Shown: one piece after another, positions 8,647 through 17,314 of the stretch | How positions within the stretch are numbered: position 1 is the stretch's first letter | Layout: each line of letters opens with the position of its first letter | From: Trueperella bonasi | Lineage (GTDB): Bacteria > Actinomycetota > Actinomycetes > Actinomycetales > Actinomycetaceae | Assembly (NCBI RefSeq): GCF_030811535.1 | Contig: NZ_JAUSQX010000001.1 | Coordinates: forward strand, 1,116,001 to 1,180,000 | DNA: 64,000 bases | Direction: 5' to 3' | The notes under the pieces: model-generated | Seen by the model: the letters and a program-made list of their open reading frames with translations, nothing else | Database searches by the model: none | Told to the model about the DNA's origin: nothing | Program-made: the position numbers and the translations under genes

Positions 8647-10302
8647 ATGAGTAATAAACCGGATCTTGATCAGACGCAGAATGATTCGTATGAACCTTCT
8701 GATGAGCTTGTGAGCCTAACCAATAGCGAAGACCTTGGGGTCGCTCTTGATGGGCTTGGCGATGGTTTCCTCTTTGAATACGAAACCAAGTCAGACGATT
8801 CAGAAATTCTGCGATTTGAGGATATTCCCGAATTCCAGTTTGAAAATATTGAGAGTGTGATTTCAAAAGTCGCGAATGCGAGCACCCTTACCGGAAATGG
8901 GATAACACTGTACCAATCTTTGAAAGGACTCTACGCTCTTGCTCCGGAGACCCAGATGTTGCTCGGCACAGGTGCCAAGTTATCAACTAAAGGTGGGGCG
9001 AAAATTGGTTCCGTGATGAAAAACGGAAAAATAATCGCACAAGCGAGATTCGTTCCGGTGTCCCTCGCCGGAGTCGGAGCGATCATGGGGGAAATCGGGC
9101 CCGCAGTCGCAATGATAGTGATCCAGCGACAAATTGATCGAATCGCTGAACAGAATCAACGGAACATTGCAATCTCTAAACAAATTCTCGATGAGGCTAG
9201 AAGGGAACGAGAGAATGAGTTTCAGGGCCACCAAGACTCGCTTTCAAACGCACTGAAGGAAGTTGTAGAGATCGGAGGGATGACCGACACGACGTGGGAT
9301 CAGGTCAGAGCTTCGGATCCGAAGATTAATGAGTTTAGGCGTCGATACAACAAAGATATCGATTCGCACGTCTCCAAAATTCGAGAGTTTCAGGAGGAAA
9401 AGCTCTGCGATTATCTGCTTGATAACGGTGAAAAAATTATTAAGGATGCCTACGCGCAAATTGATTCCTTGGTGCTCTACGCGCGATACCGAGTTTTGCG
9501 CGCGCTTCGTGCTAAGCAACTCGCTCCGCACGATCCAAGTGAAGCCCTTCATTATGAAAAATTGACACGTGAAACGCCAAATGAACTCGATGACTATCTT
9601 GATGAGATTCGCGAGCTGACTGTCTCGCTCTATCGAGAGCTCGACCATATTGTTCGGCTTGATGGGAGACGCACCTTTAAGGATCCCCTAAAGAAAGATA
9701 GGAGAAGGGTAAAAGAACGTGCCGAAGGTTTGTTACTTGCTTTGGAACCACTCGTGGAAAAGCTGAGCCCCAAACACGCTTCGGTGAACATCCCCGAAAT
9801 TGTATGCTCGCCGGAGGAAATGGATATTGAATCGTACTTGAAGATTCTTCGGTGGTCTTTGGACGCGGATGAGATAGTCGAGGTCATTGCATTTGTAAAT
9901 GAATCCGATTTGAACTTGAAAATTGATGGCTTTAGGTCCGCAGTTGGCAAGGTATCTGGAGTTCTAAAATTGCCGAAACTCGATTTTGCTGGGAATTTCG
10001 TTGTTTTAACAAATGAGCGTTTGCTGGTTGCCGAGGCCAAAAAATTTATGCAGACCGGTAAGTTCTCCCATAAGATTCCGCGTGATGATGTGAAATATGT
10101 GCGGCCACGAGCAAATAACAAGGATGGGAATCAGCCGAAGATCCGTCTCACATGCACAAATGAAGACATCGATTTGGTGTTTGGGAATGAGGTAGACAGC
10201 GATCAGTTGGATGCTTTTGAGGGTCTCTTGCTAGAAATTCCTACGGAAAGCGAGCTCCCAACACCGATTGAATCTTCCGAATCAGTACAAGATCAAGGAT
10301 AG
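8647..10302 (+). CDS. Unknown protein with central hydrophobic segment and C-terminal PH-like region
   Basis: A 551-residue protein I do not recognise. Order: an acidic, polar N-terminus (1-60); a glycine/alanine-rich hydrophobic stretch around 135-160 (VPVSLAGVGAIMGEIGPAVAMIVI); a long charged helical region, probably coiled coil (about 160-420); and a C-terminal beta-rich segment (about 445-530, from NFVVLTNERLLVAEAKK onward) that resembles short bacterial PH/YokE-like domains. There are no enzyme motifs. Codon use is clearly more A/T-rich than in the flanking genes, which suggests recent acquisition. It stands alone between two palindromes. A role in membrane sensing or phage defence is a guess only. 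Start ATG at 8647 is preceded by TAGGTAGG. Confidence 0.7.
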   Translation: MSNKPDLDQTQNDSYEPSDELVSLTNSEDLGVALDGLGDGFLFEYETKSDDSEILRFEDIPEFQFENIESVISKVANASTLTGNGITLYQSLKGLYALAPETQMLLGTGAKLSTKGGAKIGSVMKNGKIIAQARFVPVSLAGVGAIMGEIGPAVAMIVIQRQIDRIAEQNQRNIAISKQILDEARRERENEFQGHQDSLSNALKEVVEIGGMTDTTWDQVRASDPKINEFRRRYNKDIDSHVSKIREFQEEKLCDYLLDNGEKIIKDAYAQIDSLVLYARYRVLRALRAKQLAPHDPSEALHYEKLTRETPNELDDYLDEIRELTVSLYRELDHIVRLDGRRTFKDPLKKDRRRVKERAEGLLLALEPLVEKLSPKHASVNIPEIVCSPEEMDIESYLKILRWSLDADEIVEVIAFVNESDLNLKIDGFRSAVGKVSGVLKLPKLDFAGNFVVLTNERLLVAEAKKFMQTGKFSHKIPRDDVKYVRPRANNKDGNQPKIRLTCTNEDIDLVFGNEVDSDQLDAFEGLLLEIPTESELPTPIESSESVQDQG

Positions 10303-10313
10303 ATACGCCAGAT

Positions 10314-10372
10314 GCGAGGGGTTGGTCAGATGCGAGGGGATCTTCCCCTCGCGTTTAACCACAACCCCTCGC
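10314..10372. terminator. Nested palindrome between convergent genes
   Basis: Outer arms GCGAGGGGTTG (10314-10324) and CAACCCCTCGC (10362-10372) enclose an inner hairpin, GCGAGGGGA (10332-10340) paired with TCCCCTCGC (10344-10352). The 8-mer GCGAGGGG thus occurs twice in each orientation. It sits between the unknown gene and glpD, which converge, so it may be a two-way terminator. Confidence 0.6.
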
Positions 10373-10421
10373 AGGTGGGCGGATTCTCGAGCTGTGCGTG
10401 TGGCCGCTCGAGTTGCTCTGG

Positions 10422-12167
10422 TTAGCCTTCGATGTCTGGGTTGACGTCCACAAACGGGGTAATCGGCTCCACTTCCTCGCGCACCTTCTGAGCTTCAGCC
10501 TCGGATGTGATCCCCTCCGCCTTGTCTTCCGCTTCGCAACGCGCCCTGTACTGGTCGATCTCGTTTTGGCGGGTCGTCTTGTTCCAACCGAGGAGCTCAG
10601 CTGCGATATCCGCAACCTCCTCCGCTTGGTCCAAACCGCGGTTACGATGCTCGTACTGCAAGCGAGTGCGGCGGGTTAGAAGATCTTCCAGGTGAAGTGC
10701 GCCTTCATGGAGAACGCCGAAAGCGATCTCTGCCCGCAGGTATTCTTCCGCACCCTCAAGGCCCTTACCGAGTGTCTCATCTTCTTCGATCATCTCGAGA
10801 ATCTTCATCGTATCCGTGCCGTACCGATCCAGGAGATCCTCGATGTGGTCCAACGAGAGCCCGGACTCGTCAACAAGGCGATGACGCGAATCCCACAACG
10901 CTTGATATCCGGCTGCGCCAACAAGCGGCGTATCTTTCGTGCGGCACTCACGCTCGGCTAGATTCGCCGTCTTGAGTGCGAAATCGACCGCGTCTTCCGC
11001 CATTTGCCTGTACGAGGTCAGTTTGCCGCCGGCAATAACTGTCAGCCCCGGTGCGGCCTCTGTGACCGTATGCTCGCGAGATACCTTGGTGGACTTCGAC
11101 TCGTCTCCATCCAAAGTTCCCGGCTGGAGCAGTGGGCGAAGGCCAGCGAACGTGCCAACCACGTCATCCTTCGACAGCTTGTCGGCTAGTACCGAATTAG
11201 CCTGCTCGAGCACATAATCGATGTCCTCTTTATTTGCCACAGGTTCGAGCCTGTTCTCGTGATACGCCGTATCGGTCGTACCGATCACCCAGTAGCGCTT
11301 CCACGGAATAATGAAGAGAACCGACTTCTCCGTGCGTAGGAAAATTCCGACCTTGGAACGAATTCGATCCTTAGGAACAACGATATGGATACCCTTGGAT
11401 GCCAGAACTTTGAGACCGCCACCCGTCTCCGCCAGTGACTGCGTCTTTTCGGTCCACACGCCGGTTGCGTTAATGACCGCCTTCGCGCGAATATCGTATT
11501 CGTCGCCAGTCAGGGAATCACGAACCTTCGCACCAATGACGCGCTTGCCTTCCTTGAGCAGCTCGACCACTTGAGTGCGATTTGCTGCGTAGGCGCCGAA
11601 CTGTGCTGCCGAACGAACAAGATTGACCACCAGCCGTGCGTCGTCGACGCGCGCATCGTAGTAGACGAGTGAACCGATGAGCGATGACGGATCAAGCGCC
11701 GGCGCCAATTCGAGGGAACTCTTCTTCGAATGATGCTTCTGGACTGGCACGGAGCCGCGATGGTAGCTCTGCGCAATCGCGTCATACATTCCAACGCCCA
11801 CTGCCGAATAGCTCCGCTCGATGACACGCATCTTCAGCGGCCACAAGAACGGCTGAGCCTTGACCAGATGCGGAGCCGTCTTAGTGAGAAGCAAGCCGCG
11901 CTCGCGTAAAGATTCCGCCACGAGTGCGAAATTTAGCTGGTAAAGATAGCGTAAACCGCCATGCACGAGCTTCGAGGAACGCGACGACGTGCCGGACGCC
12001 CAATCCTGAGCTTCCACGATGCCGGTGCGCAGCCCGCGTGTGGCGGCATCAAATGCGATACCCGCGCCAGTCACGCCACCGCCGATCACGAGGATGTCGA
12101 GCTCTTCCTCCGTCATCGCCTTGAGTGATTCTGTGCGAGTTTCTGCTGAAAGTGTTGACGTATACAC
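10422..12167 (-). CDS. glpD: Glycerol-3-phosphate dehydrogenase, FAD-dependent
   Basis: About 581 residues. Oxidises glycerol 3-phosphate to dihydroxyacetone phosphate at the membrane and passes electrons to quinone. The N-terminal FAD fold (ILVIGGGVTGAGIAFDAATRG), the substrate-site block SSRSSKLVHGGLRYL and the C-terminal helical domain of the GlpD/GlpA family are present. A TTG at 12179 is in frame but is itself part of the Shine-Dalgarno stretch TTGGAGGAAC. The GTG at 12167, five bases after GGAGG, is therefore the better start. No glpF or glpK lies next to it. The upstream gap holds a palindrome between likely promoter elements. Confidence 0.9.
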   Translation of the reverse strand: MYTSTLSAETRTESLKAMTEEELDILVIGGGVTGAGIAFDAATRGLRTGIVEAQDWASGTSSRSSKLVHGGLRYLYQLNFALVAESLRERGLLLTKTAPHLVKAQPFLWPLKMRVIERSYSAVGVGMYDAIAQSYHRGSVPVQKHHSKKSSLELAPALDPSSLIGSLVYYDARVDDARLVVNLVRSAAQFGAYAANRTQVVELLKEGKRVIGAKVRDSLTGDEYDIRAKAVINATGVWTEKTQSLAETGGGLKVLASKGIHIVVPKDRIRSKVGIFLRTEKSVLFIIPWKRYWVIGTTDTAYHENRLEPVANKEDIDYVLEQANSVLADKLSKDDVVGTFAGLRPLLQPGTLDGDESKSTKVSREHTVTEAAPGLTVIAGGKLTSYRQMAEDAVDFALKTANLAERECRTKDTPLVGAAGYQALWDSRHRLVDESGLSLDHIEDLLDRYGTDTMKILEMIEEDETLGKGLEGAEEYLRAEIAFGVLHEGALHLEDLLTRRTRLQYEHRNRGLDQAEEVADIAAELLGWNKTTRQNEIDQYRARCEAEDKAEGITSEAEAQKVREEVEPITPFVDVNPDIEG

Positions 12168-12193
12168 GAGTTCCTCCAAACTGTTGCTGTCAC

Positions 12194-12229
12194 ATCAGCC
12201 TCCGTTGGCTGATATATTATGGACGTCCA
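12194..12229 (-). promoter_or_regulatory. glpD leader: hairpin and palindromic candidate operator
   Basis: On the glpD side of the gap, ATCAGCC tccgtt GGCTGAT (12194-12213) forms a 7-bp hairpin in the likely leader. Just upstream, TGGACGTCCA (12220-12229) is a perfect 10-bp palindrome next to TAATAT, a possible -10 element. A regulator site is plausible; which protein binds is unknown. Confidence 0.35.
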
Positions 12230-12359
12230 CATTTTTCACGGATATAACAAGTTTAATCGGGTGTTGCGTGGCTAACAAGGTGGTGCACATCTGTTAATAG
12301 TTCCAAGGCTAACTGCACGTTTGCTTGCCCCCGGAACAGCTCGCGCCTCGGCAGAAAAA

Positions 12360-12419
12360 TGAGGGACGATCCCGAAGCGATCTTCGCTTGTACGAAGATC
12401 AGTCTAGGATCGTCCCTCA
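12360..12419. repeat. Palindromic terminator repeat, copy B
   Basis: A 60-bp palindrome with outer arms TGAGGGACGATCC / GGATCGTCCCTCA and a perfect inner hairpin, GATCTTCG paired with CGAAGATC. It begins 16 bases past the uxaC stop. On the minus strand it is followed by TTTTTCTG, so it reads as the uxaC terminator. Confidence 0.75.
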
Positions 12420-12434
12420 AATGTTAGAGATCCG

Positions 12435-13859
12435 CTACTTATTCAAAATGTCACCAAGTTTGAAAGCACGAATCGGGTTATTCACCGTCAACTCATGAAT
12501 AGCTTCGACAGCCTCATCCATCTCCAAGCGGTGCTCGGCAACCAGCTTCGCGATGTAGCCAGAGTCAACACGGCGAGCCACATCGTGGCGAGCCGGGATC
12601 GACAGGAATGCACGAGTATCATCGATAAACCCAGAGGTCCGGGTGAAGCCCGCAGTTTCGGTGATCGCGCCGCGGAAACGAGCCATTGCCTCCGGAGCGT
12701 CGATGAACCACCACGGCACACCGATGAAGACCGATGGGTAGAACCCGGCCAGAGGAGCAAGCTCGCGAGAGTACACCGTCTCATCCATCGTGAACGGGAT
12801 GATGTGCAAGTTTTCCGATGTACCGAAATCGGCGAGCGCTGGCTGAAGATTTTCGGTGAACTCCGTCTTGAGAGGAATATCTGTACCGACATCGGCGCCG
12901 TACTTTTCGAACGTCGGCGTGTGATGGTTGCGGTACACGGCAGGATGCAGGGTCATAACCAAGCCATCCTCGCTCGCCATGCGCACCTGCTCGTACATCA
13001 TTGACCGGCGCAGCGCATCCGCATCCTCCTGGCTAACCTTACCGGCCAGGGCCTCCTTGTAGATACGCTCGGCATCCGCGTCAGATAGCCGGGCTGTGCC
13101 CGGATCCCGATGGGAATGATCGGTAGAAATCGCGCCGTTTTCCTTGAAGAAAGCGCGGCGGTTTTCCATTGCCTCGTTGAAACCGGCCCAGGTGCTCGTG
13201 TCAATGCCGGAGACGTCGGAAAGGTCCTGCATGAGCTGCGGCCAGTCTTCGCGTGCTGGTTCAAGATACTTATCCGGGCGGAAGGTGGGGCGTACTTCGC
13301 CGTCCCAATCCGGATCTTCGGCAAGCTTCTTGTGATGGCGCAGGTCGTCAACCGGGTCATCGGTGGTCGCAAGGAAAGCAAGCGGGAAGCGCTTGTACAG
13401 AGCACGCGGCCGGAACTCGGGCTTCTCGAGCTTTTCAGCGATCGCATCATAGATTTCATCGGCTGTTTCTTCAGACGGGCGCACCCGGATGTCAAAGTAG
13501 TCGTACAGTTCATTTTCCATCCAGTACTTGACTGGAGTGCCTCGGTAGAGCCACCAGTGCTTGAACAGAAGCCAAAATGCCCTACGCGAATCCTCTTCGG
13601 AAAATTCGGTTTGCCCCACGCCCAGTGAGGAGAGCGGTATGCCGTGGTTGTGAAGCATTCGGTTGACGTAGTGATCTGGAGTGATCAGGAGCGAGGTCGG
13701 GTCCTTGAACGGGATGTCTTCAGCAAGCCATTCTGGCGGGACGTGGCCGTGCGGAGAGATGATTGGCTCGTCCTTGATCGTGTCATGCAACTGTCTTGCG
13801 ATGTCGCGAGTGGTTGGATCGGCCGGGAACAGGCGATCTGGATGTGGCTGGAGTTTCAT
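12435..13859 (-). CDS. uxaC: Glucuronate isomerase (uronate isomerase)
   Basis: About 474 residues. Interconverts D-glucuronate/fructuronate and D-galacturonate/tagaturonate, the first cytoplasmic step of hexuronate use. It belongs to the amidohydrolase-like superfamily; the N-terminal HGHV metal motif (PIISPHGHVPPEW) is clear, and the LFKHWWLYRGTPVKYW block is typical of UxaC. ATG at 13859 follows AGGAAGG and gives the usual family length; a longer frame to 13907 lacks such a signal. It is divergent from a TRAP transporter operon, which suggests uptake plus isomerisation of uronic acids. No uxaB, uxuA or kdg genes lie in the window, so later steps are elsewhere. Confidence 0.92.
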   Translation of the reverse strand: MKLQPHPDRLFPADPTTRDIARQLHDTIKDEPIISPHGHVPPEWLAEDIPFKDPTSLLITPDHYVNRMLHNHGIPLSSLGVGQTEFSEEDSRRAFWLLFKHWWLYRGTPVKYWMENELYDYFDIRVRPSEETADEIYDAIAEKLEKPEFRPRALYKRFPLAFLATTDDPVDDLRHHKKLAEDPDWDGEVRPTFRPDKYLEPAREDWPQLMQDLSDVSGIDTSTWAGFNEAMENRRAFFKENGAISTDHSHRDPGTARLSDADAERIYKEALAGKVSQEDADALRRSMMYEQVRMASEDGLVMTLHPAVYRNHHTPTFEKYGADVGTDIPLKTEFTENLQPALADFGTSENLHIIPFTMDETVYSRELAPLAGFYPSVFIGVPWWFIDAPEAMARFRGAITETAGFTRTSGFIDDTRAFLSIPARHDVARRVDSGYIAKLVAEHRLEMDEAVEAIHELTVNNPIRAFKLGDILNK

Positions 13860-14062
13860 AAGTGCCTTCCTATTGGTGGGCCTGCCTGCTGGCGAGGTGT
13901 CGGTCATCTGTGAGCCGAGCTTGCTATCAAGGATAGTGGTTAATGTGGGCAGAGCCTAGCGTTTTATATGGATAAATACGGGTAAGGTATTTCGGCTTGC
14001 GGAAAAAGTTGCTACGCTCTTCTCATCTCGCCTTTCCGCCGCCGACGGCGGTGCTTACGCGA

Positions 14063-14072
14063 GCGTTAACGC
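14063..14072. promoter_or_regulatory. Palindrome in the uxaC/TRAP divergent promoter region
   Basis: GCGTTAACGC is a perfect 10-bp palindrome, followed closely by AGCGTTGCGAAACGC, in the 282-bp gap between the divergent uxaC and TRAP genes. It resembles the small palindromes bound by LacI-type sugar regulators. No regulator gene is adjacent. Confidence 0.3.
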
Positions 14073-14141
14073 AGCGTTGCGAAACGCACACATACTACGT
14101 GTGAACCCGACAGCACAGTCAGTTCACAGTAAGGAGTTCCA

Positions 14142-15185
14142 ATGAAGAAACGTTGGAAGCTTCTCACACTGCTTGCCAGTTCGCTCATTGCCCTCACCGG
14201 ATGTGCAGGTTTTGGCGGTATCGATCTGGATAGCGTTGGAGAAGAAGACACCGTCTCATATTTTAAAGTGGCTTTAAATCAAACGGAAAGCCACCCGTCA
14301 TTTATTGCTCTAGAAGCATTTGCCGAAGAGCTGTACGAGAAGACGGACGGCCGCTACGTCGTCGAAGTCTTTCCGAACGAACAGCTCGGTTCCCAGCAGG
14401 AAGTTTTGCAAATGGTGAAGTCCGGCGCGATTGAAATGGCAATCGTGTCAGGCACTCAGCTCGAGAATGTGAACGTCGATTTCCGGGTTTTAAACATGCC
14501 GACGACGTTTAGTTCCATTGCCCATCAGATCGACGTGCTCCAGCAGCCTGAGATTGTTGGTGACCTGTTTGCCTCCCTCGAAGAAAGTGAGAACATCACG
14601 GTTCTGGGTGGTTACACCCAGGGCGAGCGCCACATTTATTCGACATTTGGCCCGGTCACAACTCCGGACGATCTGAATGGCAAGAAGATCCGCGTCCAGG
14701 AATCCGATATGCATATTCGCATGATTGAGCTGATGGGAGGATCGGCCACTCCGCTGTCTTATGGCGAGGTATATTCGGCCCTTCAAGCGGGAGTGCTCGA
14801 CGGGGCGGAAAATAATATCGTCTCCTACCTAACAGCCCGTCACTTTGAGGTGGCACCCTACCTGTCCTACACCACGCATCTGGTTGGTTTGGATTACATG
14901 ATCATGCGCCACGATTTGTTGCAGGCGATGCCCGAGGCAGATCGGGAATTGCTCTACGAGGCGTGGTACGACTCGATGGATCACCACACTGAACTATGGC
15001 TCGAAGAAACTGAGGCGGCTAAGGCTGAAACCGAAGCTGGCGGTGCGACCTATCACGAGGTTGATAACGAGGCCTTCAATGAAGCTCTCCAGCCGATCGT
15101 TGATCAGTATGTGGTCACGGACTATCAAAAGAGTCTGTTTGAGGCGATCCGCTCCGCCGATACGGGTGAAGGGAGTACTAACTAA
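14142..15185 (+). CDS. TRAP transporter solute-binding lipoprotein (DctP family)
   Basis: A 347-residue extracytoplasmic binding protein. It has a lipoprotein signal: MKKRWK, a hydrophobic core, then LTGC with Cys21 as the lipidated residue. The DctP fold is recognisable by NEQLGSQQEVLQMVKSG, the ligand Arg in GKKIRVQESDM and the ALQAGVLDGAENNIVSY block. Lipid anchoring replaces the free periplasmic form of Gram-negative bacteria. ATG follows AAGGAG. The stop overlaps the start of the small permease gene. Next to uxaC, a hexuronate or similar sugar acid is the likely ligand; many relatives bind such acids, but this is inference. Confidence 0.9.
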   Translation: MKKRWKLLTLLASSLIALTGCAGFGGIDLDSVGEEDTVSYFKVALNQTESHPSFIALEAFAEELYEKTDGRYVVEVFPNEQLGSQQEVLQMVKSGAIEMAIVSGTQLENVNVDFRVLNMPTTFSSIAHQIDVLQQPEIVGDLFASLEESENITVLGGYTQGERHIYSTFGPVTTPDDLNGKKIRVQESDMHIRMIELMGGSATPLSYGEVYSALQAGVLDGAENNIVSYLTARHFEVAPYLSYTTHLVGLDYMIMRHDLLQAMPEADRELLYEAWYDSMDHHTELWLEETEAAKAETEAGGATYHEVDNEAFNEALQPIVDQYVVTDYQKSLFEAIRSADTGEGSTN

Positions 15186-15841
15186 TGAATACCGTAATTG
15201 AAGTACTTAATCGGTTCTTGCAAGTTGTGTGTGCCATCCTTTTCACGTTGCTCGTATTGGCGACGACGTGGCAGGTTTTTTCCCGCCTCGTTCTGAATTC
15301 GCCGGTCACCTGGTCTGAAGAACTGGCAAAAATGTTGTTCGTGTGGCTGTCATTCCTTGGTGCCGCGCTCGTCTATGGCGAACGTGGACACATGGCCGTT
15401 GAATACGTGGCACGCAAATTCGATGAGAATAAGGAGCGCGTCTTTGCTATCTGGACGCACGTGGTATCCCTGATCTTCGCGGCCCTCGTCCTCGTGTGGG
15501 GCGGCTGGAATGCGGCGATGAATGCGTGGTCACAGAATCTAACGGCCTTGCCGGTCAACATCGGTTCGGTGTACCTGGTGATCCCGATCGCTGGTGTTGC
15601 AATCGTGCTGTACGCGATTTACCACATCATCGAAATCTCGGCTGGTCGCGAATCGAATTACCCGGTGCCAGAAGCTGAGGCTGCCGCTGCCGAGGCAGAG
15701 AAACTTGCCGAGGAAGCCGAGGAAGAACTGCACCTCGCTGAAGACGGCTCTTTCATCGAAGATGAGGAAGAGGCAAAGAAAGTGCACGTGACTTACGACA
15801 ACACCGATGTCAATGCGCGTGAGAAGGGAGCAGGCAAGTGA
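15185..15841 (+). CDS. TRAP transporter small permease (DctQ family) with acidic tail
   Basis: 218 residues. Four membrane helices occupy about residues 1-150, with the DctQ block RLVLNSPVTWSEELAKMLFVWLSFLGAALVYGERGHMAVE. The remaining 65 residues form an unusual cytoplasmic tail rich in Glu and Ala, then Asp and Lys. Family members are usually 150-180 residues, so the tail is an addition. It pairs with the large permease to form the membrane part of the importer. Its stop overlaps the next start by 4 bases. Confidence 0.88.
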   Translation: MNTVIEVLNRFLQVVCAILFTLLVLATTWQVFSRLVLNSPVTWSEELAKMLFVWLSFLGAALVYGERGHMAVEYVARKFDENKERVFAIWTHVVSLIFAALVLVWGGWNAAMNAWSQNLTALPVNIGSVYLVIPIAGVAIVLYAIYHIIEISAGRESNYPVPEAEAAAAEAEKLAEEAEEELHLAEDGSFIEDEEEAKKVHVTYDNTDVNAREKGAGK

Positions 15842-17151
15842 CACCTACAGCTGCCGCAGGTCTGATCCTGCTTGTTGGAATCGTCGTCTTGATCGCCACT
15901 TCGGTGCCGATTGCTATCGCTATCGGCTTGCCGACGGTCATCGCCGCAATGGCTGTGATGGCCCCGGATGTGGCCGCGATGTCGATCGCCGGCCGAATGT
16001 TCACCGGCGTGAACTCGTTCTCACTCCTTGCCATACCGTTCTTCATTTTGGCCGGTGTGCTCATGAATCAGGGTGGTATTGCTGCCCGGTTGATCGATGC
16101 CGCCAAGGTTCTTGTCGGCAAGCTACCCGCCGCGATGGCGCAGACGAACGTCGTCGCCAACGGCCTGTTCGGTTCGGTCTCGGGCGCCGCAGTTGCCGCG
16201 GCCTCCGCGATCGGTACGATTATGAATCCGCGGATGGTCAAGGATGGCTACTCGCGCCCTTATGCCGCTGCGGTCAACGTTGCCTCGGCGCCTGCGGGCA
16301 TGTTGCTGCCGCCGTCGAACACGTTCATTGTCTACTCATTGGTCTCCTCGACCTCGATTGCCGCGCTGTTCATGGCGGGCGTTGGCCCCGGCGTGCTGTG
16401 GATCGTCGCGTGTTTAATTGTGGCGGTTATTCTTTACTACCGGCATGAGAAGAAGAATGTCGTTCAGCCGGAAGAACGCCCGTCGGCGAAGGTCATTGGA
16501 ATTACGCTTTGGCGTGCCTTCCCATCACTGCTGATGATCATCATCGTCATTGGCGGTATTTTGGGCGGCTTCTTCACGGCAACCGAATCTTCGGCGATCG
16601 CCGTGGTCTACTGCCTGATCCTCGGATTCATCTATAAGAACATCAAAGTCTCGGACCTGCCAGCAATTTTGGTAAGCGCCACCCGCACCACCGCCGTCGT
16701 GATGCTTCTCGTGGCCGTATCTTCGGGACTGTCCTGGGTGATGGCGTTCGCGCGCATTCCGGACATGATCGCGAGCGGTCTGCTGTCCGTAACCGAGTCG
16801 AAGACGGGCATTTTGCTCATCATCATGCTCATCTTGCTCCTAGTCGGCACATTTATGGATCCGACGCCGGCCATCCTGATTTTCGTGCCGATCTTCCTGC
16901 CGATCGTAACCGAACTGGGCGTTCACCCGGTTCACTTCGGAGCGATGGTCGTTATGAACCTGTCGGTGGGCGTGATTACACCGCCTGTGGGTAACGTGCT
17001 CTTTGTTGGCGCGAAGGTTGCAGGCTTACGGATCGAACCGGTTATCGGAAAGCTATGGCAATTCCTTGTTGGAATTTTGCTGTCGCTATTCGTGGTCGTG
17101 TTCGTTCCTGCGATTTCGCTCTGGCTGCCGGGGGTCTTTGGGCTCATATAG
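15838..17151 (+). CDS. TRAP transporter large permease (DctM family)
   Basis: 437 residues with about 12 membrane helices. This is the ion-coupled transport subunit that moves solute delivered by the DctP protein, using a cation gradient. Recognisable blocks are FFILAGVLMNQGGIAARLIDAAKVLVGKLP, SGAAVAAASAIGTIMNP, GMLLPPSNTFIVYS and GVITPPVGNVLFVG. Starts with GTG, overlapping the dctQ stop by 4 bases. It is the last gene of the three-gene transporter operon and is followed by a very strong hairpin. Confidence 0.92.
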   Translation: MTPTAAAGLILLVGIVVLIATSVPIAIAIGLPTVIAAMAVMAPDVAAMSIAGRMFTGVNSFSLLAIPFFILAGVLMNQGGIAARLIDAAKVLVGKLPAAMAQTNVVANGLFGSVSGAAVAAASAIGTIMNPRMVKDGYSRPYAAAVNVASAPAGMLLPPSNTFIVYSLVSSTSIAALFMAGVGPGVLWIVACLIVAVILYYRHEKKNVVQPEERPSAKVIGITLWRAFPSLLMIIIVIGGILGGFFTATESSAIAVVYCLILGFIYKNIKVSDLPAILVSATRTTAVVMLLVAVSSGLSWVMAFARIPDMIASGLLSVTESKTGILLIIMLILLLVGTFMDPTPAILIFVPIFLPIVTELGVHPVHFGAMVVMNLSVGVITPPVGNVLFVGAKVAGLRIEPVIGKLWQFLVGILLSLFVVVFVPAISLWLPGVFGLI

Positions 17152-17171
17152 CGGATTGCCAGCAAAGTAGC

Positions 17172-17210
17172 GGGGGCGCGGTATCAGCCGATACCGCGCC
17201 CCCCATTGTT
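17172..17210. terminator. Strong terminator between convergent dctM and gnd
   Basis: A perfect 14-bp stem, GGGGGCGCGGTATC (17172-17185) with GATACCGCGCCCCC (17190-17203), has a 4-nt loop and is followed by CATTGTTTC. It lies 20 bases after the TRAP operon; the gnd gene ends 105 bases further on in the opposite direction. Confidence 0.8.
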
Positions 17211-17314
17211 TCACTTTGATAGCAGGCGCATGCGTAGGCGGAGTAGGCGGTCACTCAAACGGGGTAGATTCCCCCGGTATAAGTGATCCCTTCCGGTCTG
17301 CTATGAGCCAGCCG

